The notes beneath the pieces were generated by a model. The model worked only from the letters and a program-made list of their open reading frames with translations, searched no databases and was not told the DNA's origin. This document shows, in pieces, positions 46,905 to 58,200 of a stretch of DNA of 64,000 nt (positions are counted from its first letter, which is position 1; each line of letters opens with the position of its first letter). The position numbers and the translations under genes are program-made. Origin of the DNA: Juglans regia (lineage: Eukaryota; Streptophyta; Magnoliopsida; Fagales; Juglandaceae); contig NC_049907.1 of NCBI RefSeq assembly GCF_001411555.2, positions 3,666,243 to 3,730,242 on the forward strand, in the 5' to 3' direction.

Positions 46905-48700
46905 TCATAATGGAAAATGTTGAGAGAGCTGGGATCTCTGAACTTCTGAGGATTCTCGCTTAATATCAATGCACTAACTTCCCCTGTTGGGAAAACTTTC
47001 TTTTTTACATTCAACTTCTTCTTCACTGTGCACAAGTCTTTAAATTTTTTTGCATATGTATAAACTTGTTGTATGATATAAGGGTGGAATATTAATCTTT
47101 CCTTTATTGAAGATCTTCTGAATCTCAGTGTGATATTTGTTCTTTTGGCCAGCTGCCAATCTCTAAGGATAGGCAACCACAGGTTGGTACCCCTACTAGT
47201 TTTAGCATCTGCACTCACAAGCTTCTTCGACTCTGGTCTCACTACCTCTGGTTCTTTTCAGCTTTATCTGTCTCCGCTACATCTTCAAGTGTAGGAGCAA
47301 CTAACTGTCTGCCAATGGTCATCTCTGATTGGGAAACTTCATTTCCATTTTTCAAAGTAAGAATGACATTCGTTGTCTCACTAACATCCCCTGTGATATT
47401 ATGTACCTGCTGTGGTTTTTGCCGGTATATTTGAGGATTAGGTTGAGGCTGTGCTGGAAATTTTCCGCTCTCTAGAGTGCTCAATGTGGTACTTATCTTA
47501 TTGATGTTGCCTCCCAAGTCATTTATGGCCTAAGTGTTCTGATTGTTTGTGGTGGCCTGAATCTACATGAATTGCTGAAATGTATTAGTCATCAGTGCCA
47601 TACTGTCATCAAGAGACTTTTTTGCAGATGATTGAGGCTGATAACTCTGTGCAGCTACATGAGGCTGAAATCCTGGATGTGCTACAAAATGATAGCTCTG
47701 AGAACTCTGATATGGTTGATATTGGTGGTGAGGAGCAGCCTGATGAAATGGCTGCTAAGACGGTGGCAAAGACCGACCGGGTTGATCATTCATCCATAAT
47801 AAATTTGGGTAATTCATCCACCCCGGATTATATGTATTGGAGAAAGGCTGATATTGTGCTCTGTTTACTCAATTTGCTAATTGCATCTGGTCTGACCCAT
47901 TCTCCTGAAATACTGGCATAATTGGGCAGTCCTTGGTCATGTGATTTGAATCAGCATATAAAGAACATTCCTATACTGCTTTCACGGCCTTCACTTTTTC
48001 ATCTCCATGACCTCTAATCTTCAAGTCAATGCAGCTATTTGGGCTTGAACGTAAGTGTCTTCCTTAAGCTCATATATGGCCCTACCAAAAATAGCTCTTA
48101 GTGGTTGTGCTTCCAATGAAACTCGATCAGTCCGAGTGTTCCATTGTTGTGCGCTCTCAGCAAGATAATAAAAAAATGGTAATATTTCATCAGGTTTCTA
48201 TTGCACATAGTCTGACCAAACTGCTTGCATTCTAGAGTGAGACCAGTGTAAAAATAATTCACCAGTCTTTAGGATTCAAAATCGTGATGTGGACGTATGT
48301 TCACTAAATCGTTAAACTTTTCCCAGCTAGCCTAGAAAGGCTCATTAGATTTCTGATTGAACTAGTTAATCTACTCTTGTAAATACTGAGTTCTCTGAAA
48401 AGGAAAAAAGTTTTTGTAAGAACTCACGCTACATATCAGACCAACTGGAGATAGAATTAGGCCTCAAAGAATTAAACAAAATCTTCGCTTTATCCTTTAA
48501 AGAGAAAGAAAATAAACGAAGTCTGATAAATTCATCAGTAGTGGCTTTATTAATAAAAGTTGTGCAAGCCAACTTAAAATCAGTCAGGTGCATCATCAGG
48601 TAAAATAATGCATGATGGTGTAGCGGTACGAATGAGCTACAAATAATCTCTAAGAGTGCGTGGTGCAGGTGCAACCATGGTTTGTTCAATTTTAATATCC
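46905..48700 (-). pseudogene. Athila-like gag and protease-linker pseudogene
   Basis: The minus strand at 48689-48429 gives a capsid-like segment (FINKATTDEFIRLRLFSFSLKDKAKILFNSLRPNSISSWSDM). Broken frames then continue through a Gln/Pro/Tyr-rich region at 47920-47600 and a protease-preceding segment at 47517-46898 (ILTLKNGNEV, KFRDPSSLNIF). Several in-frame stops show that it is dead. The plus-strand open frame at 47595-47921 is its antisense shadow. Confidence 0.8.
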
Positions 48701-48941
48701 TCTTCTGTAGAAAAAACAGAAGAACTATCTATTTCTGAGCTGTATATACTACTCTCAGTGATCGATGTAACTCTAAGCAACCTATTTGAATTGTCTCTCA
48801 CCCATGACATTAAACATTAGTCCAAATAGCATAAGTACTGTTCAAGCGATTGAGTAGTAAGTGACAAGTGAAATGTCTAATCAGATATAAGATATTGAAA
48901 AAAATAAAAATAAAGAGTTTAAATTTACGTCAAGCAACTAT

Positions 48942-48959
48942 TCCCCGGCAACGGCGCCA
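48942..48959 (-). other. Primer-binding site for tRNA-Asp
   Basis: On the minus strand it reads TGGCGCCGTTGCCGGGGA, an 18-base complement of the 3' end (with CCA) of plant tRNA-Asp. It lies six bases from the end of the 5' LTR at 48966. This is the usual primer for Athila-type elements. It is not a tRNA gene: no upstream cloverleaf sequence is present. Confidence 0.85.
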
Positions 48960-48965
48960 AAAGCT

Positions 48966-49575
48966 TGACTCACTAAAAAATAAGTAGCACAAAGGATGTC
49001 CCAAGTGCAGGAGGATGTCGCGTAATAATTACGAATAAATTCCTAGATCGTATCCTCAGGAAAAGTTACGTAAAATTAAATTCGTTTAAAATGGTAAAAA
49101 TATTCACAAAAAGAAAATAAAAAATGGTGGCAATGAATGGAAGAATGCAACGGGAATGAAAATGGCATTAGTCATGGACTAGATTCATGTTTTTAGATTT
49201 TTTTGAGTGTCGAAATGAAATATAAGAGACTAACAAATTGAAATTAACAATCAATAAATCAACTAAGCTAAACAATCTCAATTAATAAAAAAGTTAATTA
49301 AAAATTATTTAATAAAATTGAGATTAAGTAAGTCCTAATTAACATAATATGCAATGGACCTAAAAGATTAACAAAATTAAACTAAGACCTAAGCTAGTTT
49401 AGAAAATAAATGCAATATGAGCTTAAAATTGAAAAGCTCCAAAATTAAAATTCTAGAGTTCATCATTGCATTTAAATCATAAATTCTTAAAATCAATCCA
49501 TAACAATTGTAATGTATATTTAATGGAAACTTAAAGAAGCAAGAAATAACTAAAATCAAGGAAAATAAACAGCAA
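48966..49575 (-). repeat. 5' LTR of the Athila-like element, truncated
   Basis: It aligns with 41615-42210, with many substitutions but clear shared blocks (GCAGGAGGATGTCG, ATTTAAATCATAAATTC, TTGTAATGTATATTTAATGG). Similarity stops near 49575, after ATCAAGGAAAAT, so about two thirds of the LTR has been lost or replaced. Confidence 0.8.
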
Positions 49576-49599
49576 ATAATACCTTTTGGGTCTCAAGAA

Positions 49600-49775
49600 T
49601 TTCTATAGATAACTTTTTTTTACAAAGTGATAAAATAAGTACTTTTTAATAATGTTGTAATTTTTTAAAAATGTTTAAAGAGATTAAAAAAATATATGAA
49701 AGAAAAGAAAAAAAGTAAAAGTAAAATAGCCTTCTTGGTGGACAGTACCGTGACTCTAGCACTGGTGGTGATAAA
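49600..49775. repeat. Family B-like element at the truncated LTR edge
   Basis: AT-rich segment with AAAATAAGTACTTTTTAATA, an A/G-rich middle and a GC-richer end (CTTCTTGGTGGACAGTACC). It lies where the Athila LTR similarity ends, so it may mark an insertion or deletion junction. Confidence 0.35.
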
Positions 49776-50048
49776 AAAGTGGTGATATAAAAGTTTAAAA
49801 AAAATTTCTGGTCCTCTAAATGATGCTTGGTAAGATAATTTATTTGAAAATTTTGTTATGGATTTTGTAAATGTTGTAAGGCAATAAATAAATATTTAAC
49901 TAATAAAGTAATTATTCAATGTAATCCAACTATTTGTTATTGATTTAGAAAAAAAATCTGGACAAAAACATTATTTTTATAATAGAAAAATGCTTGATAA
50001 CTGATAAATTGGTTAATTCGCAAATAGACGTGTAAGGGGATTTTCCCC

Positions 50049-50684
50049 TCAAGGCTTAATTAAGTCCAGTCCAAAGCAGAAAGCCATTAACTCGGTCTAC
50101 TAGGAGGCTCCTCTGTACATGACTTGTAGGACGAATGTTGCTGTAGAGGATGAAACTCGTCGATCTAAGGACCCCTCGGGGAATGTTTAGCTCTCGAGCA
50201 CCTGCCCGCACAACATGCATGATATACGGGGAACCGTTGATCTACTAACAGAAAAGGTATGAACAAACCAGAGGGAAGACAGATTGGGAGGAGAAGGTTG
50301 GAGAACCACGCCACATTAATGGTTTTGTCACCCGGATGACACCCCACATTAATGACGTTGTTGTAGAACCACTCTCCATTTAAAGACTGACAAAATGAAT
50401 AGTAACAGAGAACACGACTTCAGGAAAGCAAGCACGATCTGCTCCTCAGACTGGTAGTATAAATTGTTGATCCTAGGTACAAGAATACGCTCTTTGATCC
50501 TTAGATTCTCTTACTTATTTGCTACACTCCAAGAATATTTACTAACTTTGACATCGGAGGCTACCCGACCCCAGGACTACCCTCTCAAAGCTACAGTCTT
50601 TTCTACATTGTGTAGAGCCCATTTTTAAAAACATGAGTTGTTGGGGCTTGGCCAAAAAGTGTGTGAAACACGACGTTAATAGAG
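50049..50684 (+). repeat. Left LTR of the non-autonomous gypsy element
   Basis: Aligns along its length with 54340-54974: GAGGCTCCTCTGTACATGAC, CGATCTGCTCCTCAGACTGG, a TATA box (GGTATAAATA in the partner, AGTATAAATT here near 50457), ATACGCTCTTTGAT and TTTGACATCG[GA]AGG. The end lies near ACGTTAATA. Confidence 0.85.
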
Positions 50685-50708
50685 GCGTATATGAGATTGT
50701 AATAGATC

Positions 50709-51716
50709 TTGTGTATTATCCTCATGTCTGCGACAATCCGTTCCGAACAATTCAGGAGGAATATGAGAGACGTCATGGAAGCAACATTGAAAACCATGGA
50801 GGAGTGGGTGACAAAACTAACTGACGAAGTGGAGACACTCCGCAAAGAGAATACGAAACTCAAAAAACCCCAACGTGAGCAAGATGACGGGATGAGATCC
50901 AGCGACATTGAGCACATGGGATCCCAAAACACGAAAGCAGGACCTAACAAGAAAGAGGAGCACAAACACATGCAGGATGAATTCTGCAGCCTCAAAGGGA
51001 AGTACGAGGAAATAACACAGAAAGTGGGTACGTTGTCAACGGTGGACCATTTGCTCTCGAGCACGGGTCTACCCAATACTGAATAAGTGATGGTGATTTC
51101 TTTGCTACCGAAGTTTGGAATCACTGCTATGGAGATGTATGACGGAGGAAGAGACCCCGTCGAGTACCTGGAAACCTTCATGGCTCACATGAAGTTGCAT
51201 GACATCCCCAGTGAAATAGCTTGCAGGGCGTTTCTGCTGACCTTGAAAGGGTCTGGACATGTATGGTTTGGGTCACTAGCACCTAAGTTGGTGGACAGCT
51301 TTGGCGAGCTAGCCAGGTTGTTCCTAACCCAGTTCATGTCTAGTTGGAGGAGGTGGCATCCGACTGCGTACCTCCTCACTATCAAACAAATAGAGGACGA
51401 AAGCCTGAAGTCCTACTTAGTCCTGTTAAGTAAAGAGCTCATGACTACCGATAACCAACACAAGAAGATAACCTTGACGGTGCACCTGTGAAGGGCTTGG
51501 CCACGCTCCCAGTTTATGATAGAGCTAGCCAGACAAATTCCCGCGACATTGATGGAATTCATGGACCAGACCGACAACTTCATCAACGCGGAAGACACTC
51601 TTCCTGTATTAACAGAGCCACGGAGGAAGGAAGTGGAGCGCATAGAGAGGAAGAAGAAGGCCCCAACCAAGGCCAAGTCCTATGAGAAATGGAAAAATGA
51701 CTCCCAAGAGAATTAG
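50709..51716 (+). pseudogene. Gag pseudogene of the non-autonomous gypsy element
   Basis: The first part (50709-51086) has a coiled-coil look (MEEWVTKLTDEVETLRKENTKLKK) and ends at a TAA. The same frame continues from 51087 with the retrotransposon gag domain (DGGRDPVEYLETFMAHMKLHDIPSEIACRAFLLTLKGSGHVWF, FLTQFMSSWRR). After TGA 51489 the gag resumes in another frame (FMIELARQIPATLMEFMDQTDNFINAEDTLP, 51516-51716). These are stops and a frameshift in one ancestral gag frame. Confidence 0.85.
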
Positions 51717-52249
51717 CGTGAGGAAGTCCTGAAAAAAGGACCTGGACCAGGTTACGATTGACCCACGTTCACCATGCAGAATGAGGACAACCGAGGAGCA
51801 ATGCGTCGCTACTGCACGTACCATCGGTCCACCTTACACAATATCAAAGACTGCTTTTTCCGGGAGGAATGAAGGAATAAGCAAAACAGCAGAAACGCCG
51901 CCGATCCTCGACCAGAAGACAGGAGCAAGAGAGAATGGGTCGAGGGAAAGGAGTTGGGACTTAGGTGACGGGCACAGATGGGCAAAAAACCTTCAATGAC
52001 TGGCGATAAGGGAGCTACCTCCAAGTCACCCCCATTCGCCACCAAGGCAGCAGCTCCCCCTTGGGGAAATTCGAACCATGGCTGGAGGGTTCGTGGGCAG
52101 GGGCATCACTTCATCAAGTAGGAAAAGCACATGCCAGGTGAGCCTGATACTACGAGGTATACTCGGGTGAGTATCATCCCACCAAACAATGAAGGGGTGA
52201 CCCTACTCTAATAATCTCGTTCACGGAGGCTGATGAAGAAAGAGTTATG

Positions 52250-52580
52250 TACCCCCACGACAATGCCCTAGTGATCACAATGCTCGTTGCCAACTTCACC
52301 ACCTGCAGAATCCTTATTGATAATGGGTATTGAAGCATCCCGACTGTTGCCCACCTTCATGCCCTTAAAAGGCTTCTCCAGAAGCATTGTCCAGTTGGTG
52401 GAAACCATCACGCTATCCATCCTGGTGGGGAATAGCCCCTGCACAACCCCTGTTATGGTCGACTTTCTGGTGATGAAAACTTTATCGGCATACAACACCA
52501 TCATTGGTAGGCCCTCCCTTAATAGCTTAAAAGCCGTCACGTCGACCTATCACCTCAAAATGAAGTTCCTAACTCCCTAG
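52250..52580 (+). pseudogene. Aspartic protease relic of the gypsy element
   Basis: NALVITMLVANFTTCRILIDNG (about 52262-52327) carries the active-site region, with an Asp-Asn-Gly in place of the usual Asp-Thr/Ser-Gly. A frame change follows, then PLKGFSRSIVQLVETITLSILVG and YNTIIGRPSLNSLKAVTSTYHLKMKF (to 52577), the flap and the second conserved Ile-Gly-Arg region. Stop codons interrupt it. Confidence 0.8.
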
Positions 52581-52929
52581 GGAGTGGGGGAAGTCCGAGG
52601 AGAGCAGGTATTGGCGAGGGAATGCTACATCTAGGAGTTGGAATAGAAAGATGAAAGGCCAGCTTTGGACGACACCAATAGAACATGATAGGCTGGGCAC
52701 CGTCTACACCTCGCCCTGGCAATTTTGAGGGGGGAAGGGATGGTGCACGCTTTGGAGAGAGGGATGGATGACGACCTCCCCAGACCGGGATTCCATGTTC
52801 CTCAATTTTGTAGCATCTCTTCATCTAGCTTGTAAATTCATTTTTATTTAATAAAACACGACTTTTCAGGACAATGCAAAACATTTGCTCCACGCTTTCA
52901 TATTACCAGTAAGGTGCCAACAATAAAAA

Positions 52930-54060
52930 GTGCGGTTAAAGAAATTCACGGCAACAAAATCATCAACAGATTACCTCCCCGCTGGACACCATAGGGAAAT
53001 GTAGAGGTTGCCTTATCCCTCCCACGGCGGAGTGTGGGTCAGTTTTTGATGCCATGAAGATGAAAATTTACCTTCCTTGCAGATGTCAATAGACGGGTGC
53101 GGGTACAGTCACAAACTGCCCGAAATCACATTCCCACGGGACACTATAGGGAAAGGTCGGCTCAATGGTGGCCTTAACTTCCCATAGAGGAGAGCGGGAT
53201 CGACCTCATGGCTCTCTCGAATAAATTATCCTGACCTTTGCAGCAACAAAGAGTGGGATCAACACCAACTTGACCCAACACATACCTTTCATGTGATATC
53301 AACGAGATGGAGCGGGACCAGTAACAGACTGCCTGAACAACTTACCTCCCTGCGTGACTCAACAAGGAAAGGTTGGCTTTATCCCTCCCGCAAATCGTAG
53401 AGTAGTCAGCCAATTGCTGTTCGAACTTAATTCCCCACGGGATACCATAGGGAAAATGTAGGCCTTAAGATTGCCTTATCCCTTCCGCGACAGAATGCAA
53501 GTTAGTCCTCAGCTACCCAAAATCATAAATTGTACATTCCTTGTAAGTGTCAACAGGAGGGAGTGGGTACAGTGACAAAATTGTTCGAATAACTTACCTC
53601 CCCGAGGGATACAATGGGAAACGTAGGCTTAAAAGGTTACCTTGTTCCCCCTGCGGAGGAGAGCAGATTTGCCCCTTGCGGCAACTCGAAAAACCTACCT
53701 TGACCTCCACTATGAGTGAAGAGTGGGTCTAGCACCAGTCTGGTCCAAAATGTTAAATTTTCCTATAATATCAACGAGTGGGAGCAAATCCAGTAACAGA
53801 TTACCAGAACGACATACCTCCTTGCAGGACCCAACAGGAAAAGGCTGGCCTAAAGGCAACCTGATCCCTCCCGTAGAGGAGAGCAAGTCATTCCTTTGAG
53901 GTAGCCCAAAAAATTTACCCAAACTCCTATCACAACGAAAGAACGGACTGCTCCAATAGCAAACTGAAGAATTTACCTCATTAGGGGAACCAAAAGGTGC
54001 TGACTTATTTGAGGTAGCTTGACCTCTCCCTAATGGAGTGCAGGTTTTAGTCTTACGACT
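52930..54060 (+). repeat. Higher-order tandem repeat, about 460-bp unit of three sub-repeats
   Basis: A motif like GGACACCATAGGGAAATGTAGG recurs near 52983, 53140, 53350, 53440, 53603, 53824 and 53977. Equivalent sub-repeats are spaced about 456-473 bp apart (52983/53440, 53140/53603, 53350/53824), so the array is two full units of about 460 bp, each with three diverged sub-repeats, plus part of a third. Other shared phrases are AGTGGGTACAGT, AGAGTGGG and ATATCAACGAG. Tandem repeats near the 3' end are known in Tat-lineage gypsy elements. Confidence 0.8.
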
Positions 54061-54339
54061 GTCCGAAGTAAAAAGAATCTACATAAAGGAAGCAAATTCC
54101 CGCAAAAGGCCGCACAAGCGTTAGCCAACAAGAAACAGACCGAGGTTATAAACTCTCTAAATACCAAGACAAAAGATGCAGACAAGAGCAATAACAACAC
54201 ACAACAAAAGGTAATATGCGGCGGGACAAAGTGAAATGAAAGAAAAAGGAAGAAAAAAGACTCGACGGGGTAAAAGAAATAGAAGCGAAAGGAAGACAGT
54301 TGAGGCCGACCCAAAAAAAGGGCCACCAACAGATGGGGT

Positions 54340-54974
54340 TGTCGGCCCAATTAAGTCAGGCTCGGAGTAAAAAACCATTAACTCGACCCACTAGGAGGCT
54401 CCTCTGTACATGACCTATAAGAGGGATAGTGCTGTAGAGGATGAGACTTTTCGGTCTAATGACCCCTCTGGGAGTATCTAGTCTTCGAGTGCCCGCCTGC
54501 ACAATAGACATGATATACGAAGAACCGTTAATCTACCGACAAATAAGGCATGAACAGACTAGAGGGAAGACAGACTGGGAAGAGAATGTTGGAGAACCAT
54601 GCCACATTAATGGTTCTGGCACCCGGACAACACGCCACATTAATGACATCGTCGCAGAACCATACCTCATTTAAAGATTCTGACAATAGGAACAGTAACG
54701 AGAGAACATGGACTTCAGGAAAGCAGGCACGATCTGCTCCTCAGACTGGTGGTATAAATAACTGATTCCAAGTATGAGAATACGCTCTTTGATTCCTAGA
54801 CTCTCTTATTTATTTGCTACACTCTAAGAATATTTATTAATTTTGACATCGAAGGTTACCCGGCCCCAAGATCGCCCTTTCAAAGTCGTAGTCTTTTTTA
54901 CGTTGTACAAAACCTATTTTAAAAAACTTGAGATGTTAGAACTTGATCTAAAGGTGTATAAAACATGACGTTAA
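54340..54974 (+). repeat. Right LTR of the non-autonomous gypsy element
   Basis: It begins TGTCGGCCCAATTAAG directly after a purine-rich stretch (AAAAAAAGGGCC...AGATGGGGT), the expected polypurine-tract position. A TATA box (GGTATAAATA) lies near 54751. It ends near ACGTTAATA at 54974, about 320 bp before the U2AF65 start codon. Confidence 0.85.
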
Positions 54975-55152
54975 TAAGACGGAAATATGTTTTTTTAATA
55001 ATTAAAAAATTGAGTATTAATTAATTTATATATAGTTTAAAATATTTAAAATATATATATAAAAAAAAATCAAATTATAGAATCGAGTTTTATCGGTACG
55101 GTCGCAGAATTGATTTGTTATTACTTTTTGATCATCTACGTGCTGCCGCTAG

Positions 55153-55160
55153 ATATAAAG
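55153..55160 (+). promoter_or_regulatory. Possible TATA box of U2AF65
   Basis: ATATAAAG, 143 bp upstream of the start codon, followed by GCCCTAAAA and a leader rich in AAGCAAAAGCGAAGC. Only about 180 bp separate it from the retrotransposon LTR. Confidence 0.45.
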
Positions 55161-55295
55161 TAGGTAGAGCCCTAAAATTTTAGCTCTTGGAAACGTTTCT
55201 CCTCTGAATTTCGCAGACCAAATTTCTCAGCAAGCAAAAGCGAAGCAAGACAGCGAGAACACGTTGATAGATCGAGTGAGAGTAATTAGTAGAAG

Positions 55296-58200
55296 ATGTC
55301 TGATTACGAAGTAAGATACAACGGGGAGGACGCTGACAATTATGGCGGTGGCTCCTCACCTCCTCAACCTCGCGGTGGTAGCAATGGCGGTCCTGACGAT
55401 AACAGCGACTCCAAGTCTCAGGTATACTTACACTCTTGGTTCTACTGCTCAGTTATTGGGAAGGCATATGCATGCGACTGAGAGGATGCGTCGGCTGGGC
55501 ATGGATATTGGGGGTTTTGGTTGAATCTTGTTTTTTCAAGGATATGGTTTGTGTGGATTTGAATTTTAGGGCTTGAAATGAAAGGGATCGGTTTATTTTG
55601 TTTTTAGGGTTTTTTTTGTTAATATGTTCCTAGGATTTTGAATTCATTTGAAGTTTTTTTGTTTGTTCAATATCTTAATTTATGCTATGGTATTGATAAG
55701 CTGTTAGTTCACTGCTTTGAGTTGTAACTAAGGCATTTCTGGGAAGATGCATCTGCGGTTTCTAGTTAAAATGAACCAAGCAACTTAGATTTTTTAGGGT
55801 TTTGAAATTACTTTACCCTTTTTCCTTGCATTCCGAGACTTTTAGGGTTGCCTTTTGGGTGTTGTAAGTGAAGGTAGGTAGGTTCATTTACCGAAAAAAA
55901 ATGTAGATACATTATGGGGAATAAATATCCGCTATTATGATAAACATGTTCAAGATGTGATAAATTTGAGTTTTACTTATTAAAAAATAGGATGCGATAG
56001 ATTGGTTTTTGATTAATTTTGGATTTTGCTACTTATTTGATTGTTGTAAAGATCTAATCTGAAATGTAGTATTTCATGGCTCTCGTTGAATTTAATAGTA
56101 CAATTCTCTGTGGGTCATTTTCTTTATCAATTAGAACAAATAAGGTGTCATTTCATGGTCCGGTCGAAATATTCATCTTTGTTAGTTCCATTCAAAGTTT
56201 TGGGTTGTAGGTGATGGCTTGGGGAAATAGCTTTGTTTCTTGTTGATATATCTTTAATCTTATAAGATCTTATAGACTGGAGGATAGAATCCTGCCTGTT
56301 CTGTTTATTTATTTTTATTAGTTCTGGATGCAGTGCAGCATGCTTGGCTGCTTATCTAATTTTTCTTTTGGTTCTTCTTTCTGTACAGTGACAATTTGCT
56401 CCTTGATGTGTGGTATGATATACTTGTAATTAATTTGAATTTCATAAACTTAATTCGTGATCTTTGCATATTAATTAACTCAAAATATTGGGACTGTAAT
56501 ATTCCTTAGTTTCCCTAGTAATCTACTCTTTTTTGTTCCTCATTATCATTTGTTTGATTAAAATTTCTAATATAACTGAATCATTTGCAGCATGGTTCTC
56601 GTGATTATGAAAGAGAACCTTCTAAAAGTAGGGAGAGGGACAGAGAAAAGGGGCGCGATAAGGAGAGGGATAGGGATAGAGATCGGGAGAGAGACAGAGG
56701 CAGTGATAAGGAGAGAAGCAAGGAAAGAGACAGGAATAGGGAAAGGGACAGAGACAGGGACCGTCATCATAGAGATCGCCATGGGGATCGAGATCGCAGT
56801 GAGAGAAGGGAACGGGGCAGGGATAGAGATGATGATGATTACCATCGAAGTCGGGATCATGACAGGTAGTACATGAACCGATACATTTTGATTTATTTAT
56901 CGTTTATTCCTTTATCAACTACCATTCATGTCGGGCATTTCGTTGAATTACTTGATATACTGAATCCCGATGAAATAATTGGGTGTTAGTAACTTAATAC
57001 ATGTATGTGCAGTATATTGCCTATTATCATGCATGTCTCCTTAGAAATACTGCTGAAGTTTCTTTTGATTCTTGAGATGATGATATTTTGCTTGATCGAT
57101 GAACAGACGAAGGGATCAGGACAGAGATATAGAGGATAGGCGCAGGCGCAGGTCTCGATCTCGTTCAGGGGGTAGATCTGAGCAAAAATCGAGGTCACGT
57201 TCTCGCTCTCGCTCAAAGAGGTATTTATGCAAGATTAATTAGTATGTCTAGGACAAACCTGGCTTCCATGGAGACAAATTGCTGTGATTTTTTTGTGATT
57301 AAGACTTTGTTTGGATTGATTTTATTGTTGAACTATGCCGCAACAAGATTTTTTGTTTTGATATTTGCTGGCTGCAGTTTATGCCTGTAATTTCATGGTT
57401 ATTTACCTTTTCAGGTCATTTAGAGATCTGTAATAATCATTTTAGTTTCATCTTTCTTTCACATAAGTTGTCAGATTTACTAAGTTTCCTGTAACTGATA
57501 TCTTATGAATATTTTTTTTAATACCATGTGATCTTCTCGATATTTTATACAGACACATGCATTTTTATATGAAATATTTGTTATGATGAAAAACTAGGTA
57601 AGATGGAGATGCTGTATTTTCTTGTACAACACATGCATTTCTCGATATTTTACCGATGTTGTTTCCCTTTTTTATTCAGATGTCTGGTTTTTAAACAAAT
57701 GTGTCACTTGTATATTTGTTCTGCTCTTGGTATACTAATAATATTTACGTGCAGCAAAAGGATTAGTGGTTTTGATATGGCTCCTCCTGCTTCTGCATTG
57801 TTGCCTGGTGCCACTGCCGCAGTTGCTGCAGCAGGTAAATGTACCCTCTTATTTATTTAAGAATGTTATCATTTTCTTAACTGCTTTTTTCCTTTTTTGG
57901 ATATAGTGTGGAAAGTTCGTATCAAATTGCATGGTGCGATTTGGTAAGCTATATCTTTTGTTCTTTCATTTGCACATACAGCTTTCCAAGCTGTGGTCTC
58001 TGGATGACTGTACTTTTTTTTTTTGTTTACTTGGTGAAATAATTCTGGAATCGGAACTGAGAGATGTTTCTGGTTTTTTTTTGTTGTGTTTGGTGTTTGT
58101 TTGTTTTGTTTCTATGTCATGTCTTTTGTTGTAAGAAGGCAATGTTGGGCTAGTTGCCCCACTGAGCTGACAATGGGCGTGAGCCGACTTCTGTAGCTTT

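Larger units (their letters stand above)
41615..49575 (-). mobile_element. Athila-like Ty3/gypsy retrotransposon, decayed
   Basis: Two LTR copies share a start TGACTCACTAAAAAAT (41615 and 48966 on the plus strand) and stay similar for about 600 bp. Reading on the minus strand, the right LTR is 5', followed by a tRNA-Asp primer-binding site, gag (about 48690 to 47520), protease (about 47240 to 46600), RT, RNase H and integrase (46450 to 43966), then the 3' LTR. Domain order PR-RT-RH-INT is gypsy; gag style and tRNA-Asp priming point to the Athila lineage. Many stops and frameshifts are present. The 5' LTR is truncated near 49575. Confidence 0.88.
50049..54974 (+). mobile_element. Non-autonomous Ty3/gypsy element with gag and protease only
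   Basis: Two LTRs of about 635 bp (50049-50684 and 54340-54974) flank a 3.65-kb interior. The interior holds a gag relic (50709-51716), an aspartic-protease relic (about 52250-52580) and then no RT, RNase H or integrase. Instead 52900-54060 is a higher-order tandem repeat. The gag and protease are of the Tat/Ogre/Retand style of gypsy elements. No clear primer-binding site or target duplication was found; the left LTR start is mutated (TCAAGG for TGTCGG). Confidence 0.85.

Noticed and set aside
47595..47921. 108-codon plus-strand ORF within the Athila-like element
   Set aside because: Antisense to the gag Gln/Tyr/Pro-rich region, with no domain of its own.
48942..48959. tRNA-Asp-like sequence
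   Set aside because: It matches only the 3' 18 bases including CCA and is adjacent to an LTR, so it is a retrotransposon primer-binding site, not a tRNA gene.
51185..52045. Minus-strand ORFs of 60-90 codons across the gypsy gag
   Set aside because: Shadows of the plus-strand gag, which has clear gag-domain motifs.
56567..56876. Two ORFs overlapping U2AF65 exon 2 (minus strand, and plus +1 frame)
   Set aside because: By-products of the repetitive Arg/Asp/Glu codons of the RS domain; the real frame is fixed by splicing from exon 1 to exon 3.
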